A DNA stretch of 64,000 bases from Rhizoclosmatium globosum (Eukaryota > Chytridiomycota > Chytridiomycetes > Chytridiales > Chytriomycetaceae): contig MCGO01000014.1 in assembly GCA_002104985.1 (NCBI GenBank), positions 372,001-436,000 on the forward strand, written 5' to 3'. Every line of letters begins with the position of its first letter. Position 1 is the first letter of the stretch. The notes beneath the pieces are model-generated. The model was not told the origin of the DNA, made no database searches, and saw only the letters and a list, made by a program, of their open reading frames with translations. Made by a program: the position numbers and the translations under genes. This document shows, one piece after another, positions 1-13,322 of the stretch.

Positions 1-3000
1 TGACAGACACAAGGGCCAGTATTCTCTACTGAATGGCAGGAAGCTGATTTACACTCAAAGAATGTATTCTGAAACTTTGGCTCAATTTGGGAGAGATTTT
101 AACTTTGGATTAGTGACTGCGGTATTCCGCAGTGGCTCTTGGCAGTGACAGACACAAGGGCCAGTATTCTCTACTCAATTGCAGGAAGTTGATCTACACT
201 CAAAGAATGTATTCTGAAACTTTGGCTCAATTTGGGCGAGATTTTAACTTTGGATTAGTGACTGCGGTATTCTGCATTGGCTCTTGGCAGTGACAGACAC
301 AAGGGCCAGTATTCTCTACTGAATGGCAGGAAGCTGATTTACACTCAAAGAATGTATTCTGAAACTTTGGATCAATGTGGGAGAGATCTTAACTTTGGAT
401 TAGTGACTGCGGTATTCTGCAGTGGCTCTTGGCAGTGACAGACACAAGGGCCAGTATTCAGTACTCAATTGCAGGAAGCTGATCTACACTCAAAGAATGT
501 ATTCTGAAACTTTGGATCAATGTGGGAGAGATCTTAACTTTGGATTAGTGACTGCGGTATTCTGCAGTGGCTCTTGGCAGTGACAGACACAAGGGCCAGT
601 ATTCAGTACTCAATTGCAGGAAGCTGATCTACACTCAAAGAATGTATTCTGAAACTTTGGATCAATTTGGGAGAGATCTTAACTTTGGATTAGTGACTGC
701 GGTATTCCGCAGTGGCTCTTGGCAGTGACAGACACAAGGGCCAGTATTCTCTACTGAATGGCAGGAAGCTGATTTACACTCAAAGAATGTATTCTGAAAC
801 TTTGGATCAATTTGGGAGAGATCTTAACTTTGGATTAGTGACTGCGGTATTCCGCAGTGGCTCTTGGCAGTGACAGACACAAGGGCCAGTATTCTCTACT
901 CAATTGCAGGAAGTTGATCTACACTCAAAGAATGTATTCTGAAACTTTGGCTCAATTTGGCGAGATCTTAACTTTGGATTAGTGACTGCGGTATTCTGCA
1001 TTGGCTCTTGGCAGTGACAGACACAAGGGCCAGTATTCTCTACTGAATGGCAGGAAGCTGATTTACACTCAAAGAATGTATTCTGAAACTTTGGCTCAAT
1101 TTGGGAGAGATCTTAACTTTGGATTAGTGACTGCGGTATTCCGCAGTGGCTCTTAGCAGTGACAGACACAAGGGCCAGTATTCAGTACTCAATTGCAGGA
1201 AGCTGATCTACACTCAAAGAATGTATTCTGAAACTTTGGCTCAATTTGGGCGAGATCTTAACTTTGGATTAGTGACTGCGGTATTCCGCAGTGGCTCTTG
1301 GCAGTGACAGACACAAGGGCCAGTATTCAGTACTCAATTGCAGGAAGCTGATCTACACTCAAAGAATGTATTCTGAAACTTTGGCTCAATTTGGGCGAGA
1401 TCTCAACTTTGGATTAGTGACTGCGGTATTCCGCAGTGGCTCTTGGCAGTGACAGACACAAGGGCCAGTATTCTCTACTCAATTGCAGGAAGTTGATCTA
1501 CACTCAAAGAATGTATTCTGAAACTTTGGCTCAATTTGGGCAAGATCTTAACTTTGGATTAGTGACTGCGGTATTCTGCATTGGCTCTTGGCAGTGACAG
1601 ACACAAGGGCCAGTATTAAGTACTCAATTGCAGGAAGCTGATCTACACTCAAAGAATGTATTCTGAAACTTTGGATCAATTTGGGAGAGATCTTAACTTT
1701 GGATTAGTGACTGCGGTATTCCGCAGTGGCTCTTGGCAGTGACAGACACAAGGGCCAGTATTCTCTACTCAATTGCAGGAAGTTGATCTACACTCAAAGA
1801 ATGTATTCTGAAACTTTGGCTCAATTTGGGAGAGATCTTAACTTTGGATTAGTGACTGCGGTATTCTGTATGGCTCTTGGCAGTGACAGACACAAGGGCC
1901 AGTATTCTCTACTCAATTGCAGGAAGTTGATCTACACTCAAAGAATGTATTCTGAAACTTTGGATCAATGTGGGAGAGATCTTAACTTTGGATTAGTGAC
2001 TGCGGTATTCTGCAGTGGCTCTTGGCAGTGACAGACACAAGGGCCAGTATTCAGTACTCAATTGCAGGAAGCTGATCTACACTCAAAGAATGTATTCTGA
2101 AACTTTGGATCAATTTGGGAGAGATCTTAACTTTGGATTAGTGACTGCGGTATTCCGCAGTGGCTCTTGGCAGTGACAGACACAAGGGCCAGTATTCTCT
2201 ACTGAATGGCAGGAAGCTGATTTACACTCAAAGAATGTATTCTGAAACTTTGGATCAATGTGGGAGAGATCTTAACTTTGGATTAGTGACTGCGGTATTC
2301 TGCAGTGGCTCTTGGCAGTGACAGACACAAGGGCCAGTATTCAGTACTCAATTGCAGGAAGCTGATCTACACTCAAAGAATGTATTCTGAAACTTTGGAT
2401 CAATTTGGGAGAGATCTTAACTTTGGATTAGTGACTGCGGTATTCCGCAGTGGCTCTTGGCAGTGACAGACACAAGGGCCAGTATTCTCTACTCAATTGC
2501 AGGAAGTTGATCTACACTCAAAGAATGTATTCTGAAACTTTGGCTCAATTTGGGAGAGATCTTAACTTTGGATTAGTGACTGCGGTATTCCGCATTGGCT
2601 CTTGGCAGTGACAGACACAAGGGCCAGTATTCTCTACTCAATTGCAGGAAGTTGATCTACACTCAAAGAATGTATTCTGAAACTTTGGATCAATGTGGGA
2701 GAGATCTTAACTTTGGATTAGTGACTGCGGTATTCTGCAGTGGCTCTTGGCGGTGGCGGACACAAGGGCCAGTATTCAGTACTCAATTGCAGGAAGCTGA
2801 TCTACACTCAAAGAATGTATTCTGAAACTTTGGATCAATTTGGGAGAGATCTTAACTTTGGATTAGTGACTGCGGTATTCCGCAGTGGCTCTTGGCAGTG
2901 ACAGACACAAGGGCCAGTATTCTCTACTCAATTGCAGGAAGTTGATCTACACTCAAAGAATGTATTCTGAAACTTTGGATCAATGTGGGAGAGATCTTAA

Positions 3001-6000
3001 CTTTGGATTAGTGACTGCGGTATTCTGCAGTGGCTCTTGGCAGTGACAGACACAAGGGCCAGTATTCAGTACTAAATTGCAGGAAGCTGATCTACACTCA
3101 AAGAATGTATTCTGAAACTTTGGATCAATTTGGGAGAGATCTTAACTTTGGATTAGTGACTGCGGTATTCCGCAGTGGCTCTTGGCAGTGACAGACACAA
3201 GGGCCAGTATTCAGTACTCAATTGCAGGAAGCTGATCTACACTCAAAGAATGTATTCTGAAACTTTGGATCAATTTGGGAGAGATCTTAACTTTGGATTA
3301 GTGACTGCGGTATTCCGCAGTGGCTCTTGGCAGTGACAGACACAAGGGCCAGTATTCTCTACTGAATGGCAGGAAGCTGATTTACACTCAAAGAATGTAT
3401 TCTGAAACTTTGGCTCAATTTGGGAGAGATTTTAACTTTGGATTAGTGACTGCGGTATTCCGCAGTGGCTCTTGGCAGTGACAGACACAAGGGCCAGTAT
3501 TCTCTACTCAATTGCAGGAAGTTGATCTACACTCAAAGAATGTATTCTGAAACTTTGGCTCAATTTGGGCGAGATTTTAACTTTGGATTAGTGACTGCGG
3601 TATTCTGCATTGGCTCTTGGCAGTGACAGACACAAGGGCCAGTATTCTCTACTGAATGGCAGGAAGCTGATTTACACTCAAAGAATGTATTCTGAAACTT
3701 TGGATCAATGTGGGAGAGATCTTAACTTTGGATTAGTGACTGCGGTATTCTGCAGTGGCTCTTGGCAGTGACAGACACAAGGGCCAGTATTCAGTACTCA
3801 ATTGCAGGAAGCTGATCTACACTCAAAGAATGTATTCTGAAACTTTGGATCAATGTGGGAGAGATCTTAACTTTGGATTAGTGACTGCGGTATTCTGCAG
3901 TGGCTCTTGGCAGTGACAGACACAAGGGCCAGTATTCAGTACTCAATTGCAGGAAGCTGATCTACACTCAAAGAATGTATTCTGAAACTTTGGATCAATT
4001 TGGGAGAGATCTTAACTTTGGATTAGTGACTGCGGTATTCCGCAGTGGCTCTTGGCAGTGACAGACACAAGGGCCAGTATTCTCTACTGAATGGCAGGAA
4101 GCTGATTTACACTCAAAGAATGTATTCTGAAACTTTGGATCAATTTGGGAGAGATCTTAACTTTGGATTAGTGACTGCGGTATTCCGCAGTGGCTCTTGG
4201 CAGTGACAGACACAAGGGCCAGTATTCTCTACTCAATTGCAGGAAGTTGATCTACACTCAAAGAATGTATTCTGAAACTTTGGCTCAATTTGGGCGAGAT
4301 CTTAACTTTGGATTAGTGACTGCGGTATTCTGCATTGGCTCTTGGCAGTGACAGACACAAGGGCCAGTATTCTCTACTCAATTGCAGGAAGTTGATCTAC
4401 ACTCAAAGAATGTATTCTGAAACTTTGGATCAATGTGGGAGAGATCTTAACTTTGGATTAGTGACTGCGGTATTCTGCAGTGGCTCTTGGCGGTGGCGGA
4501 CACAAGGGCCAGTATTCAGTACTCAATTGCAGGAAGCTGATCTACACTCAAAGAATGTATTCTGAAACTTTGGATCAATTTGGGAGAGATCTTAACTTTG
4601 GATTAGTGACTGCGGTATTCTGCATTGGCTCTTGGCAGTGACAGACACAAGGGCCAGTATTCTCTACTCAATTGCAGGAAGTTGATCTACACTCAAAGAA
4701 TGTATTCTGAAACTTTGGATCAATGTGGGAGAGATCTTAACTTTGGATTAGTGACTGCGGTATTCTGCAGTGGCTCTTGGCAGTGGACAGACACAAGGGC
4801 CAGTATTCAGTACTCAATTGCAGGAAGCTGATCTACACTCAAAGAATGTATTCTGAAACTTTGGATCAATTTGGGAGAGATCTTAACTTTGGATTAGTGA
4901 CTGCGGTATTCCGCAGTGGCTCTTGGCAGTGACAGACACAAGGGCCAGTATTCTCTACTGAATGGCAGGAAGCTGATTTACACTCAAAGAATGTATTCTG
5001 AAACTTTGGATCAATGTGGGAGAGATCTTAACTTTGGATTAGTGACTGCGGTATTCTGCAGTGGCTCTTGGCAGTGACAGACACAAGGGCCAGTATTCAG
5101 TACTCAATTGCAGGAAGCTGATCTACACTCAAAGAATGTATTCTGAAACTTTGGATCAATTTGGGAGAGATTTTAACTTTGGATTAGTGACTGCGGTATT
5201 CCGCAGTGGCTCTTGGCAGTGACAGACACAAGGGCCAGTATTCAGTACTAAATTGCAGGAAGCTGATCTACACTCAAAGAATGTATTCTGAAACTTTGGA
5301 TCAATTTGGGAGAGATCTTAACTTTGGATTAGTGACTGCGGTATTCCGCAGTGGCTCTTGGCAGTGACAGACACAAGGGCCAGTATTCTCTACTGAATGG
5401 CAGGAAGCTGATTTACACTCAAAGAATGTATTCTGAAACTTTGGCTCAATTTGGGAGAGATCTTAACTTTGGATTAGTGACTGCGGTATTCCGCAGTGGC
5501 TCTTGGCAGTGACAGACACAAGGGCCAGTATTCTCTACTCAATTGCAGGAAGCTGATCTACACTCAAAGAATGTATTCTGAAACTTTGGATCAATTTGGG
5601 AGAGATCTTAACTTTGGATTAGTGACTGCGGTATTCCGCAGTGGCTCTTGGCAGTGACAGACACAAGGGCCAGTATTCTCTACTGAATGGCAGGAAGCTG
5701 ATTTACACTCAAAGAATGTATTCTGAAACTTTGGATCAATTTGGGAGAGATCTTAACTTTGGATTAGTGACTGCGGTATTCCGCAGTGGCTCTTGGCAGT
5801 GACAGACACAAGGGCCAGTATTCTCTACTCAATTGCAGGAAGTTGATCTACACTCAAAGAATGTATTCTGAAACTTTGGATCAATGTGGGAGAGATCTTA
5901 ACTTTGGATTAGTGACTGCGGTATTCTGCATGGCTCTTGGCAGTGACAGACACAAGGGCCAGTATTCTCTACTCAATTGCAGGAAGTTGATCTACACTCA

Positions 6001-9000
6001 AAGAATGTATTCTGAAACTTTGGATCAATGTGGGAGAGATCTTAACTTTGGATTAGTGACTGCGGTATTCTGCAGTGGGCTCTTGCGGTGGCGGACACAA
6101 GGGCCAGTATTCAGTACTCAATTGCAGGAAGCTGATCTACACTCAAAGAATGTATTCTGAAACTTTGGATCAATTTGGGAGAGATCTTAACTTTGGATTA
6201 GTGACTGCGGTATTCTGCATTGGCTCTTGGCAGTGACAGACACAAGGGCCAGTATTCTCTACTCAATTGCAGGAAGTTGATCTACACTCAAAGAATGTAT
6301 TCTGAAACTTTGGATCAATGTGGGAGAGATCTTAACTTTGGATTAGTGACTGCGGTATTCTGCAGTGGCTCTTGGCAGTGACAGACACAAGGGCCAGTAT
6401 TCAGTACTCAATTGCAGGAAGCTGATCTACACTCAAAGAATGTATTCTGAAACTTTGGATCAATTTGGGAGAGATCTTAACTTTGGATTAGTGACTGCGG
6501 TATTCCGCAGTGGCTCTTGGCAGTGACAGACACAAGGGCCAGTATTCTCTACTGAATGGCAGGAAGCTGATTTACACTCAAAGAATGTATTCTGAAACTT
6601 TGGATCAATGTGGGAGAGATCTTAACTTTGGATTAGTGGACTGCGGTATTCTGCAGTGGCTCTTGGCAGTGACAGACACAAGGGCCAGTATTCAGTACTC
6701 AATTGCAGGAAGCTGATCTACACTCAAAGAATGTATTCTGAAACTTTGGATCAATTTGGGAGAGATTTTAACTTTGGATTAGTGACTGCGGTATTCCGCA
6801 GTGGCTCTTGGCAGTGACAGACACAAGGGCCAGTATTCTCTACTCAATTGCAGGAAGTTGATCTACACTCAAAGAATGTATTCTGAAACTTTGGATCAAT
6901 GTGGGAGAGATCTTAACTTTGGATTAGTGACTGCGGTATTCTGCAGTGGCTCTTGGCAGTGACAGACACAAGGGCCAGTATTCAGTACTAAATTGCAGGA
7001 AGCTGATCTACACTCAAAGAATGTATTCTGAAACTTTGGATCAATTTGGGAGAGATCTTAACTTTGGATTAGTGACTGCGGTATTCCGCAGTGGCTCTTG
7101 GCAGTGACAGACACAAGGGCCAGTATTCTCTACTGAATGGCAGGAAGCTGATTTACACTCAAAGAATGTATTCTGAAACTTTGGATCAATGTGGGAGAGA
7201 TCTTAACTTTGGATTAGTGACTGCGGTATTCTGCAGTGGCTCTTGGCAGTGACAGACACAAGGGCCAGTATTCAGTACTCAATTGCAGGAAGCTGATCTA
7301 CACTCAAAGAATGTATTCTGAAACTTTGGATCAATTTGGGAGAGATCTTAACTTTGGATTAGTGACTGCGGTATTCCGCAGTGGCTCTTGGCAGTGACAG
7401 ACACAAGGGCCAGTATTCTCTACTGAATGGCAGGAAGCTGATTTACACTCAAAGAATGTATTCTGAAACTTTGGATCAATTTGGGAGAGATCTTAACTTT
7501 GGATTAGTGACTGCGGTATTCCGCAGTGGCTCTTGGCAGTGACAGACACAAGGGCCAGTATTCTCTACTCAATTGCAGGAAGTTGATCTACACTCAAAGA
7601 ATGTATTCTGAAACTTTGGCTCAATTTGGGCGAGATCTTAACTTTGGATTAGTGACTGCAGTATTCTGCATTGGCTCTTGGCAGTGACAGACACAAGGGC
7701 CAGTATTCTCTACTCAATTGCAGGAAGTTGATCTACACTCAAAGAATGTATTCTGAAACTTTGGATCAATGTGGGAGAGATCTTAACTTTGGATTAGTGA
7801 CTGCGGTATTCTGCAGTGGCTCTTGGCGGTGGCGGACACAAGGGCCAGTATTCAGTACTCAATTGCAGGAAGCTGATCTACACTCAAAGAATGTATTCTG
7901 AAACTTTGGATCAATTTGGGAGAGATCTTAACTTTGGATTAGTGACTGCGGTATTCTGCATTGGCTCTTGGCAGTGACAGACACAAGGGCCAGTATTCTC
8001 TACTCAATTGCAGGAAGTTGATCTACACTCAAAGAATGTATTCTGAAACTTTGGATCAATGTGGGAGAGATCTTAACTTTGGATTAGTGACTGCGGTATT
8101 CTGCAGTGGCTCTTGGCAGTGACAGACACAAGGGCCAGTATTCAGTACTCAATTGCAGGAAGCTGATCTACACTCAAAGAATGTATTCTGAAACTTTGGA
8201 TCAATTTGGGAGAGATCTTAACTTTGGATTAGTGACTGCGGTATTCCGCAGTGGCTCTTGGCAGTGACAGACACAAGGGCCAGTATTCTCTACTGAATGG
8301 CAGGAAGCTGATTTACACTCAAAGAATGTATTCTGAAACTTTGGATCAATGTGGGAGAGATCTTAACTTTGGATTAGTGACTGCGGTATTCTGCAGTGGC
8401 TCTTGGCAGTGACAGACACAAGGGCCAGTATTCAGTACTCAATTGCAGGAAGCTGATCTACACTCAAAGAATGTATTCTGAAACTTTGGATCAATTTGGG
8501 AGAGATTTTAACTTTGGATTAGTGACTGCGGTATTCCGCAGTGGCTCTTGGCAGTGACAGACACAAGGGCCAGTATTCTCTACTCAATTGCAGGAAGTTG
8601 ATCTACACTCAAAGAATGTATTCTGAAACTTTGGATCAATGTGGGAGAGATCTTAACTTTGGATTAGTGACTGCGGTATTCTGCAGTGGCTCTTGGCAGT
8701 GACAGACACAAGGGCCAGTATTCAGTACTAAATTGCAGGAAGCTGATCTACACTCAAAGAATGTATTCTGAAACTTTGGATCAATTTGGGAGAGATCTTA
8801 ACTTTGGATTAGTGACTGCGGTATTCCGCAGTGGCTCTTGGCAGTGACAGACACAAGGGCCAGTATTCTCTACTGAATGGCAGGAAGCTGATTTACACTC
8901 AAAGAATGTATTCTGAAACTTTGGATCAATGTGGGAGAGATCTTAACTTTGGATTAGTGACTGCGGTATTCTGCAGTGGCTCTTGGCAGTGACAGACACA

Positions 9001-9681
9001 AGGGCCAGTATTCAGTACTCAATTGCAGGAAGCTGATCTACACTCAAAGAATGTATTCTGAAACTTTGGATCAATTTGGGAGAGATCTTAACTTTGGATT
9101 AGTGACTGCGGTATTCCGCAGTGGCTCTTGGCAGTGACAGACACAAGGGCCAGTATTCTCTACTGAATGGCAGGAAGCTGATTTACACTCAAAGAATGTA
9201 TTCTGAAACTTTGGATCAATGTGGGAGAGATCTTAACTTTGGATTAGTGACTGCGGTATTCTGCAGTGGCTCTTGGCAGTGACAGACACAAGGGCCAGTA
9301 TTCAGTACTAAATTGCAGGAAGCTGATCTACACTCAAAGAATGTATTCTGAAACTTTGGATCAATTTGGGAGAGATCTTAACTTTGGATTAGTGACTGCG
9401 GTATTCCGCAGTGGCTCTTGGCAGTGACAGACACAAGGGCCAGTATTCTCTACTGAATGGCAGGAAGCTGATTTACACTCAAAGAATGTATTCTGAAACT
9501 TTGGCTCAATTTGGGCGAGATCTTAACTTTGGATTAGTGACTGCGGTATTCCGCAGTGGCTCTTGGCAGTGACAGACACAAGGGCCAGTATTCTCTACTG
9601 AATGGCAGGAAGCTGAGTTACACTCAAAGAATGTATTCTGAAACTTTGGCTCAATTTGGGAGAGATTTTAACTTTGGATTA
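1..9681. repeat. Satellite A: 145-bp tandem repeat, about 67 copies, truncated by the window start
   Basis: Head-to-tail copies of a unit that begins TGACAGACACAAGGGCCAG recur every 145 bp (positions 1, 146, 291 and so on) up to 9681, where the array stops mid-unit after GGATTA and satellite B begins. Units differ at a few diagnostic sites: CTCTACTGAATGG, CTCTACTCAATTGC or CAGTACTCAATTGC near the start; CTCAATTTGG, ATCAATTTGG or ATCAATGTGG in the middle; CCGCAG, TCTGCAG or TCTGCATT near the end. Because 145 is not a multiple of 3, the short open frames here shift phase from unit to unit. I regard them as by-products, not genes. The array continues beyond the left edge, so its true size is unknown. 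Confidence 0.98.
2595..7901. repeat. Higher-order organisation inside satellite A (about 12-unit period)
   Basis: A rare variant unit in which the usual GGCAGTGACAG is replaced by GGCGGTGGCGG occurs at about 2751, 4491, 6086 and 7826. The intervals are 1740, 1595 and 1740 bp, which equal 12, 11 and 12 units of 145 bp. The flanking unit types recur in the same order. For example, the variant with AGTACTAAATTGC at about 6980 recurs about 1740 bp later. This indicates that blocks of about 12 monomers were amplified as one unit. Separately, seven consecutive unit types starting at position 1 recur in order from 3334. Confidence 0.7.
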
Positions 9682-10173
9682 GAGTTCTATGTGTTTGCAG
9701 TAGTTTTGTAGACACTCGTCAAATGATAAGTGTTTTCTGAGGACCACCAAAAGTGCTCCAAATCAGATGAAACTTAGCCATCATGTTTAATAGTGTGTCT
9801 TCTGGCCTAATCTAGTATTCAAGACTGAGTTCTATGTGTTTGCAGTAGTTTTGTAGACACTCGTCAAATGATAAGTGTTTTCTGAGGACCACCAAAAGTG
9901 CTCCAAATCAGATGAAACTTAGCCATCATGTTTAATAGTGTGTCTTCTGGCCTAATCTAGTATTCAAGACTGAGTTCTATGTGTTTGCAGTAGTTTTGTA
10001 GACACTCGTCAAATGATAAGTGTTTTCTGAGGACCACCAAAAGTGCTCCAAATCAGATGAAACTTAGCCATCATGTTTAATAGTGTGTCTTCTGGCCTAA
10101 TCTAGTATTCAAGACTGAGTTCTATGTGTTTGCAGTAGTTTTGTAGACACTCGTCAAATGATAAGTGTTTTCT
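9682..10173. repeat. Satellite B: a second 145-bp tandem repeat, 3.4 copies
   Basis: The unit beginning GAGTTCTATGTGTTTGCAG starts at 9682, 9827, 9972 and 10117, exactly 145 bp apart. The first three copies look identical. The fourth stops at about 10173, where TTTTCTGAGG becomes TTTTCTATGG. It abuts satellite A directly and has the same period, but the consensus is clearly different. A stretch around TTGCAG followed by TA(G)ACACTC can be aligned between the two families. No coding potential. Confidence 0.95.
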
Positions 10174-10763
10174 ATGGAAGCATATTGGGGCTCGCTGCCG
10201 TGGTGGCAAGAGCCAGAAGGTCCAAAGGACTTGCCATTTCCGGACTTTTTTGAAAAATATAATATCAATTAAAAGAGAAACCTTCATTCAATCTTGTGTA
10301 TCTCAATGTATAAGGCATGATATATTTGGTCATAAGGCACCAGGCAAATTTTCATGTACCTATGGGTGCCTTATGACCACACGAAATACGGTAAGGATCT
10401 GTGCAACAAAAGAAACTGGTGCTCATTTTCAAGCTTTGTTTGAGTGCGACAGAGCTTGGTATTGGTTTGACCATTTAATTGGCGTCGCAAAGGAGGTGAC
10501 AATGGCAGCACATATTGGTTACAAACACTTCGGTTATCAATGTATTTATATTGAGATTGAAGATAGGAAGAATGAAATTTAAGTTTCCATGTTTTGCTTC
10601 ACTCCAAAGACTAATTGAACCAACAGTTGGAATACCAGAATGTGCGAGCTGTTAAAGCCCTACTTCTCTATTTTATTTTCATTGCATTGTGCAGGCAACA
10701 TGAGAAAAAGATCTTTTGGTAGCAAAACAGCAATTTATTCAAAGATATTCAAATTCAATAAGT
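10174..10763. other. Unique transition between satellite B and the first gene; no convincing gene
   Basis: Non-repetitive sequence. One forward open frame (10250-10582, 110 codons) exists. Its translation shows no motif I recognise, has no supporting splice signals, and overlaps a reverse frame of similar quality. It may be chance, or a decayed gene caught at the edge of the satellite. The last part is likely the 3' flank of the reverse-strand gene that ends at 10764. Confidence 0.5.
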
Positions 10764-12743
10764 TCAACCCTCCCTCCCAAACTTTCTCAAACTTTCACCA
10801 AATGAGATAGGATTTTCACTGAAGTAGCGCACATGCAAAAACATCAATCTTGCTGTGATTCGAGCAAGATCGACATCCCATAGTTCCCCAGGAGCAACAG
10901 AAGGAACTTGCTGTTTAAGGGCATCCATTAGTATAACAACAAAAGAAGATTGCTGACTTACAATTCCAATACGATCTTCTTGCTGCTGAATCCATGCACG
11001 GAGATTATCATCCACAATCACAACGTATTGAAGCCATTCCAACAAACACATAAAAACACTTTTGCACCGAGGGTGTGTTACCTTATCAGCAGTTGTCATG
11101 AAGTGATATTGAGAAAACGTTGAGTACACATCAGTGATGGCGTCTGTTCCAGCTTCAACATTCAAGGCATTTTTGATCCCTTGAGCCCGTTCATTCGAAG
11201 TACTTGTTACGCCAATGATTTGGAAGTATTTTGAGGTTTCCAACAACCAATCGATCAATCCCGAAGCAAGCACCACTTCACCAACTCCTTCCCCGTAGTC
11301 ACGTCGCCTTTCATCGGGATATACAGAGAGATCTCCAACTTCCCTTTCAGACACCAGAATTGTGGAATCAAAATCAAGCAGCAAAATTCCTTTCTTGGCA
11401 TCCTTGAGTGCAGATTGTTTGGCTTGGAACAGTGTTTTGACAAGTTTTGAGTCCACATATTGAAGATCCGCACTTGAAGGGAAAAGATGATTAGAAACGA
11501 ATTTAGCAAAGTTGTTGTACTTACGTATTGTAGTCAGTTGGAACAAGGCGATATCCGCTTCCAGGAATATTCCCATCAAACCAAACAGCCTGTTCACAAT
11601 GACGGAGGCGTGATAGTGTGTTTGCTTCTGATGAGTTTGAGTGGTAGGTGAGTTTGGCAATGACAGTGAATGCTAAAACAGGTTCAGCCATGGATATGTC
11701 CAAAGGACAAACTTACTTGAAGGGTTCTTTTCGGTGATACGCTGATACACTGGCTCGCAATACTTCTGAGCAGTTTGTCTGGCAGAGAGGAATTTTGTAT
11801 GCTCAGAAGTCATATTCGTGCTAACTTCAGAAACGGTGAAGAAGAGTTGTTTGCGATCAATCATTCGATCAAACTTGAACATCTGGTAAGATGGTGCGGC
11901 TTTGAACACAGCCGTGGATGGGCCTGATTCGAGGGGCAACTCCCGAGCCTTTCCTTTGAACATATCTGCAAACTTGTTTTTCTTTTTGGATTCATCGGAA
12001 GGTGGCGAAGTCCGAGGGTGGGATGCTTTCGGCAGAGGCGTTCCCAAAGAGTTGTCGGGAGGCTGGCCTTGAGCTTGCTTACCAGCGTACTAAGAGATGA
12101 TAAGGTAATGGGGACACAATTCTCAGGTGAACAAGTTTACCTTTCCAAACGTGCCTCCCATTCCACTCAACAATCCTGGCTTCTACAAAACAAAAAGGAT
12201 TAAAAATGAAAGAAGGAAAGAGATCAATTACTTTGGGTACTCCAACTTTGAGGACCGTGAGTGATTCTTCCAACGTTCCCACTTGGCGTTCCAGATCAAA
12301 AATCTTTCGCTCTTGATTAAGCAGTCTGTTGATGGTGAAATTATGCATGTGTGCATCGCCTACAAATAGTGTAGAACTCGTGACAGAATCTCTCGGTTTG
12401 AAGTCAGTTGGTCAGGAACCTTGGTACCTTTGCGTAGATCCGATGATTTAAAGATAGCGGGATTTTCGTGGAACCAGTAGTAATCTTCGAGTTTGCTGAT
12501 GTATTTCTTTTCGTTGTTGGCCTTGCCGACGTTGCGCAACACGAACAGGAAAGTCAAGTTGAAGACGAGTTCGCCAAGTACATCGGTGACACATTCGCGT
12601 GGTAGATAGAAACTGAGAGGAACAGTCTCGGGCTCTTCAGACGCGGAGTTTGTAGATGATAGTAGAGGTGTGCTCGAAGTGGTGGCAGAGGTTCCAGAAG
12701 AGGGGCCAGCTGCTGACGATCCTGGGATTGCAGACGATGACAT
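10764..12743 (-). CDS. HAD-superfamily-like protein of unknown function (6 exons, 571 aa)
   Basis: I do not recognise the whole family. My exon model on the reverse strand is 12743-12428, 12359-12232, 12182-12141, 12089-11717, 11672-11525 and 11472-10764; all five junctions keep frame and give 571 residues. The N-terminus is a Ser/Thr-rich linker, then a predicted helical stretch with a coiled-coil-like segment (around residues 110-145) and a Lys-rich linker. The C-terminal half looks like a HAD fold: hhhDxDxT motif LLLDFDST (Asp369/Asp371), a Thr after a hydrophobic strand (IIGVT, about 425), a Lys near 466-473, and an acidic motif VIVDDN (Asp490/491). That order is typical of HAD phosphatases, including the FCP1/SCP class, so a phosphatase-like role is an inference. 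The intron 5 acceptor is AAG, which is unusual. The gene starts 67 bp from a divergent small ORF. Confidence 0.7.
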
Positions 12744-12810
12744 TCTGGACCAACAAACTACGCGAAAAAAAACACAACTTGCAACCAACGCGACAACACG
12801 TTTCCTTTCA

Positions 12811-13032
12811 ATGGAAGCTGAAGTTATCAGAGAGAAGATTCCTCCGTACCATCATGATGAAGAAGCGGTACCACCAACGGCCCATACTCACAACACCACG
12901 TCACAAGCCACAGCGCTATCGCGACTGATTTTGAGTCACTTGAACTTCCACGCAAAGAAGACGATTGGGGAGCGTTTGTATTCTATAGGTTTGGATACAC
13001 ATAGGAGTGAGGTTGTGTTAAGGAGTAGTTAA
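12811..13032 (+). CDS. Hypothetical 73-aa protein, divergent from the HAD-like gene
   Basis: This is a single open frame from ATG at 12811 to the stop at 13030-13032. The start lies 67 bp from the start of the reverse-strand HAD-like gene, a head-to-head layout seen elsewhere in this window. The N-terminus is charged (MEAEVIREKIPPYHHDEEA), followed by a His/Thr-rich stretch and a predicted amphipathic helix (SRLILSHLNFHAKK). The frame extends upstream to 12670, but that part is antisense to the neighbour's first exon, so I chose the internal ATG. I recognise no family. It could be a real short protein or a chance frame in a bidirectional promoter. Confidence 0.4.
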   Translation: MEAEVIREKIPPYHHDEEAVPPTAHTHNTTSQATALSRLILSHLNFHAKKTIGERLYSIGLDTHRSEVVLRSS

Positions 13033-13322
13033 AAAACGAGTTACAGTCACGGCGCGATTTCTGTACTGGGACAAGTATACTACGAGCAATTGCGACAGAG
13101 AAGCTGACAAAGAGGATGTTTAGTACGGGGCCAAGAACCTATTCAGTTCAAGTTGACTGGACGCGTCTGTTGTTTGGGGAGAATATTGTCAGGTGGAAGA
13201 AAAGGCAAAGTGACCAAATAAAGAATCATCCATTTCTGAATGCAATCAATTATTCTCTTAATACAGACATTGAGAAGCGATGGAAGGGAGGCGTGATTCC
13301 TCCCTAAAAAAACACGTGAAAA

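Noticed and set aside
1726..7901. Repeated open frames beginning MALGSDRHKGQYS in satellite A
   Set aside because: They are translations of the 145-bp repeat. The phase shifts from unit to unit, so frames survive only where a unit lacks or gains a base.
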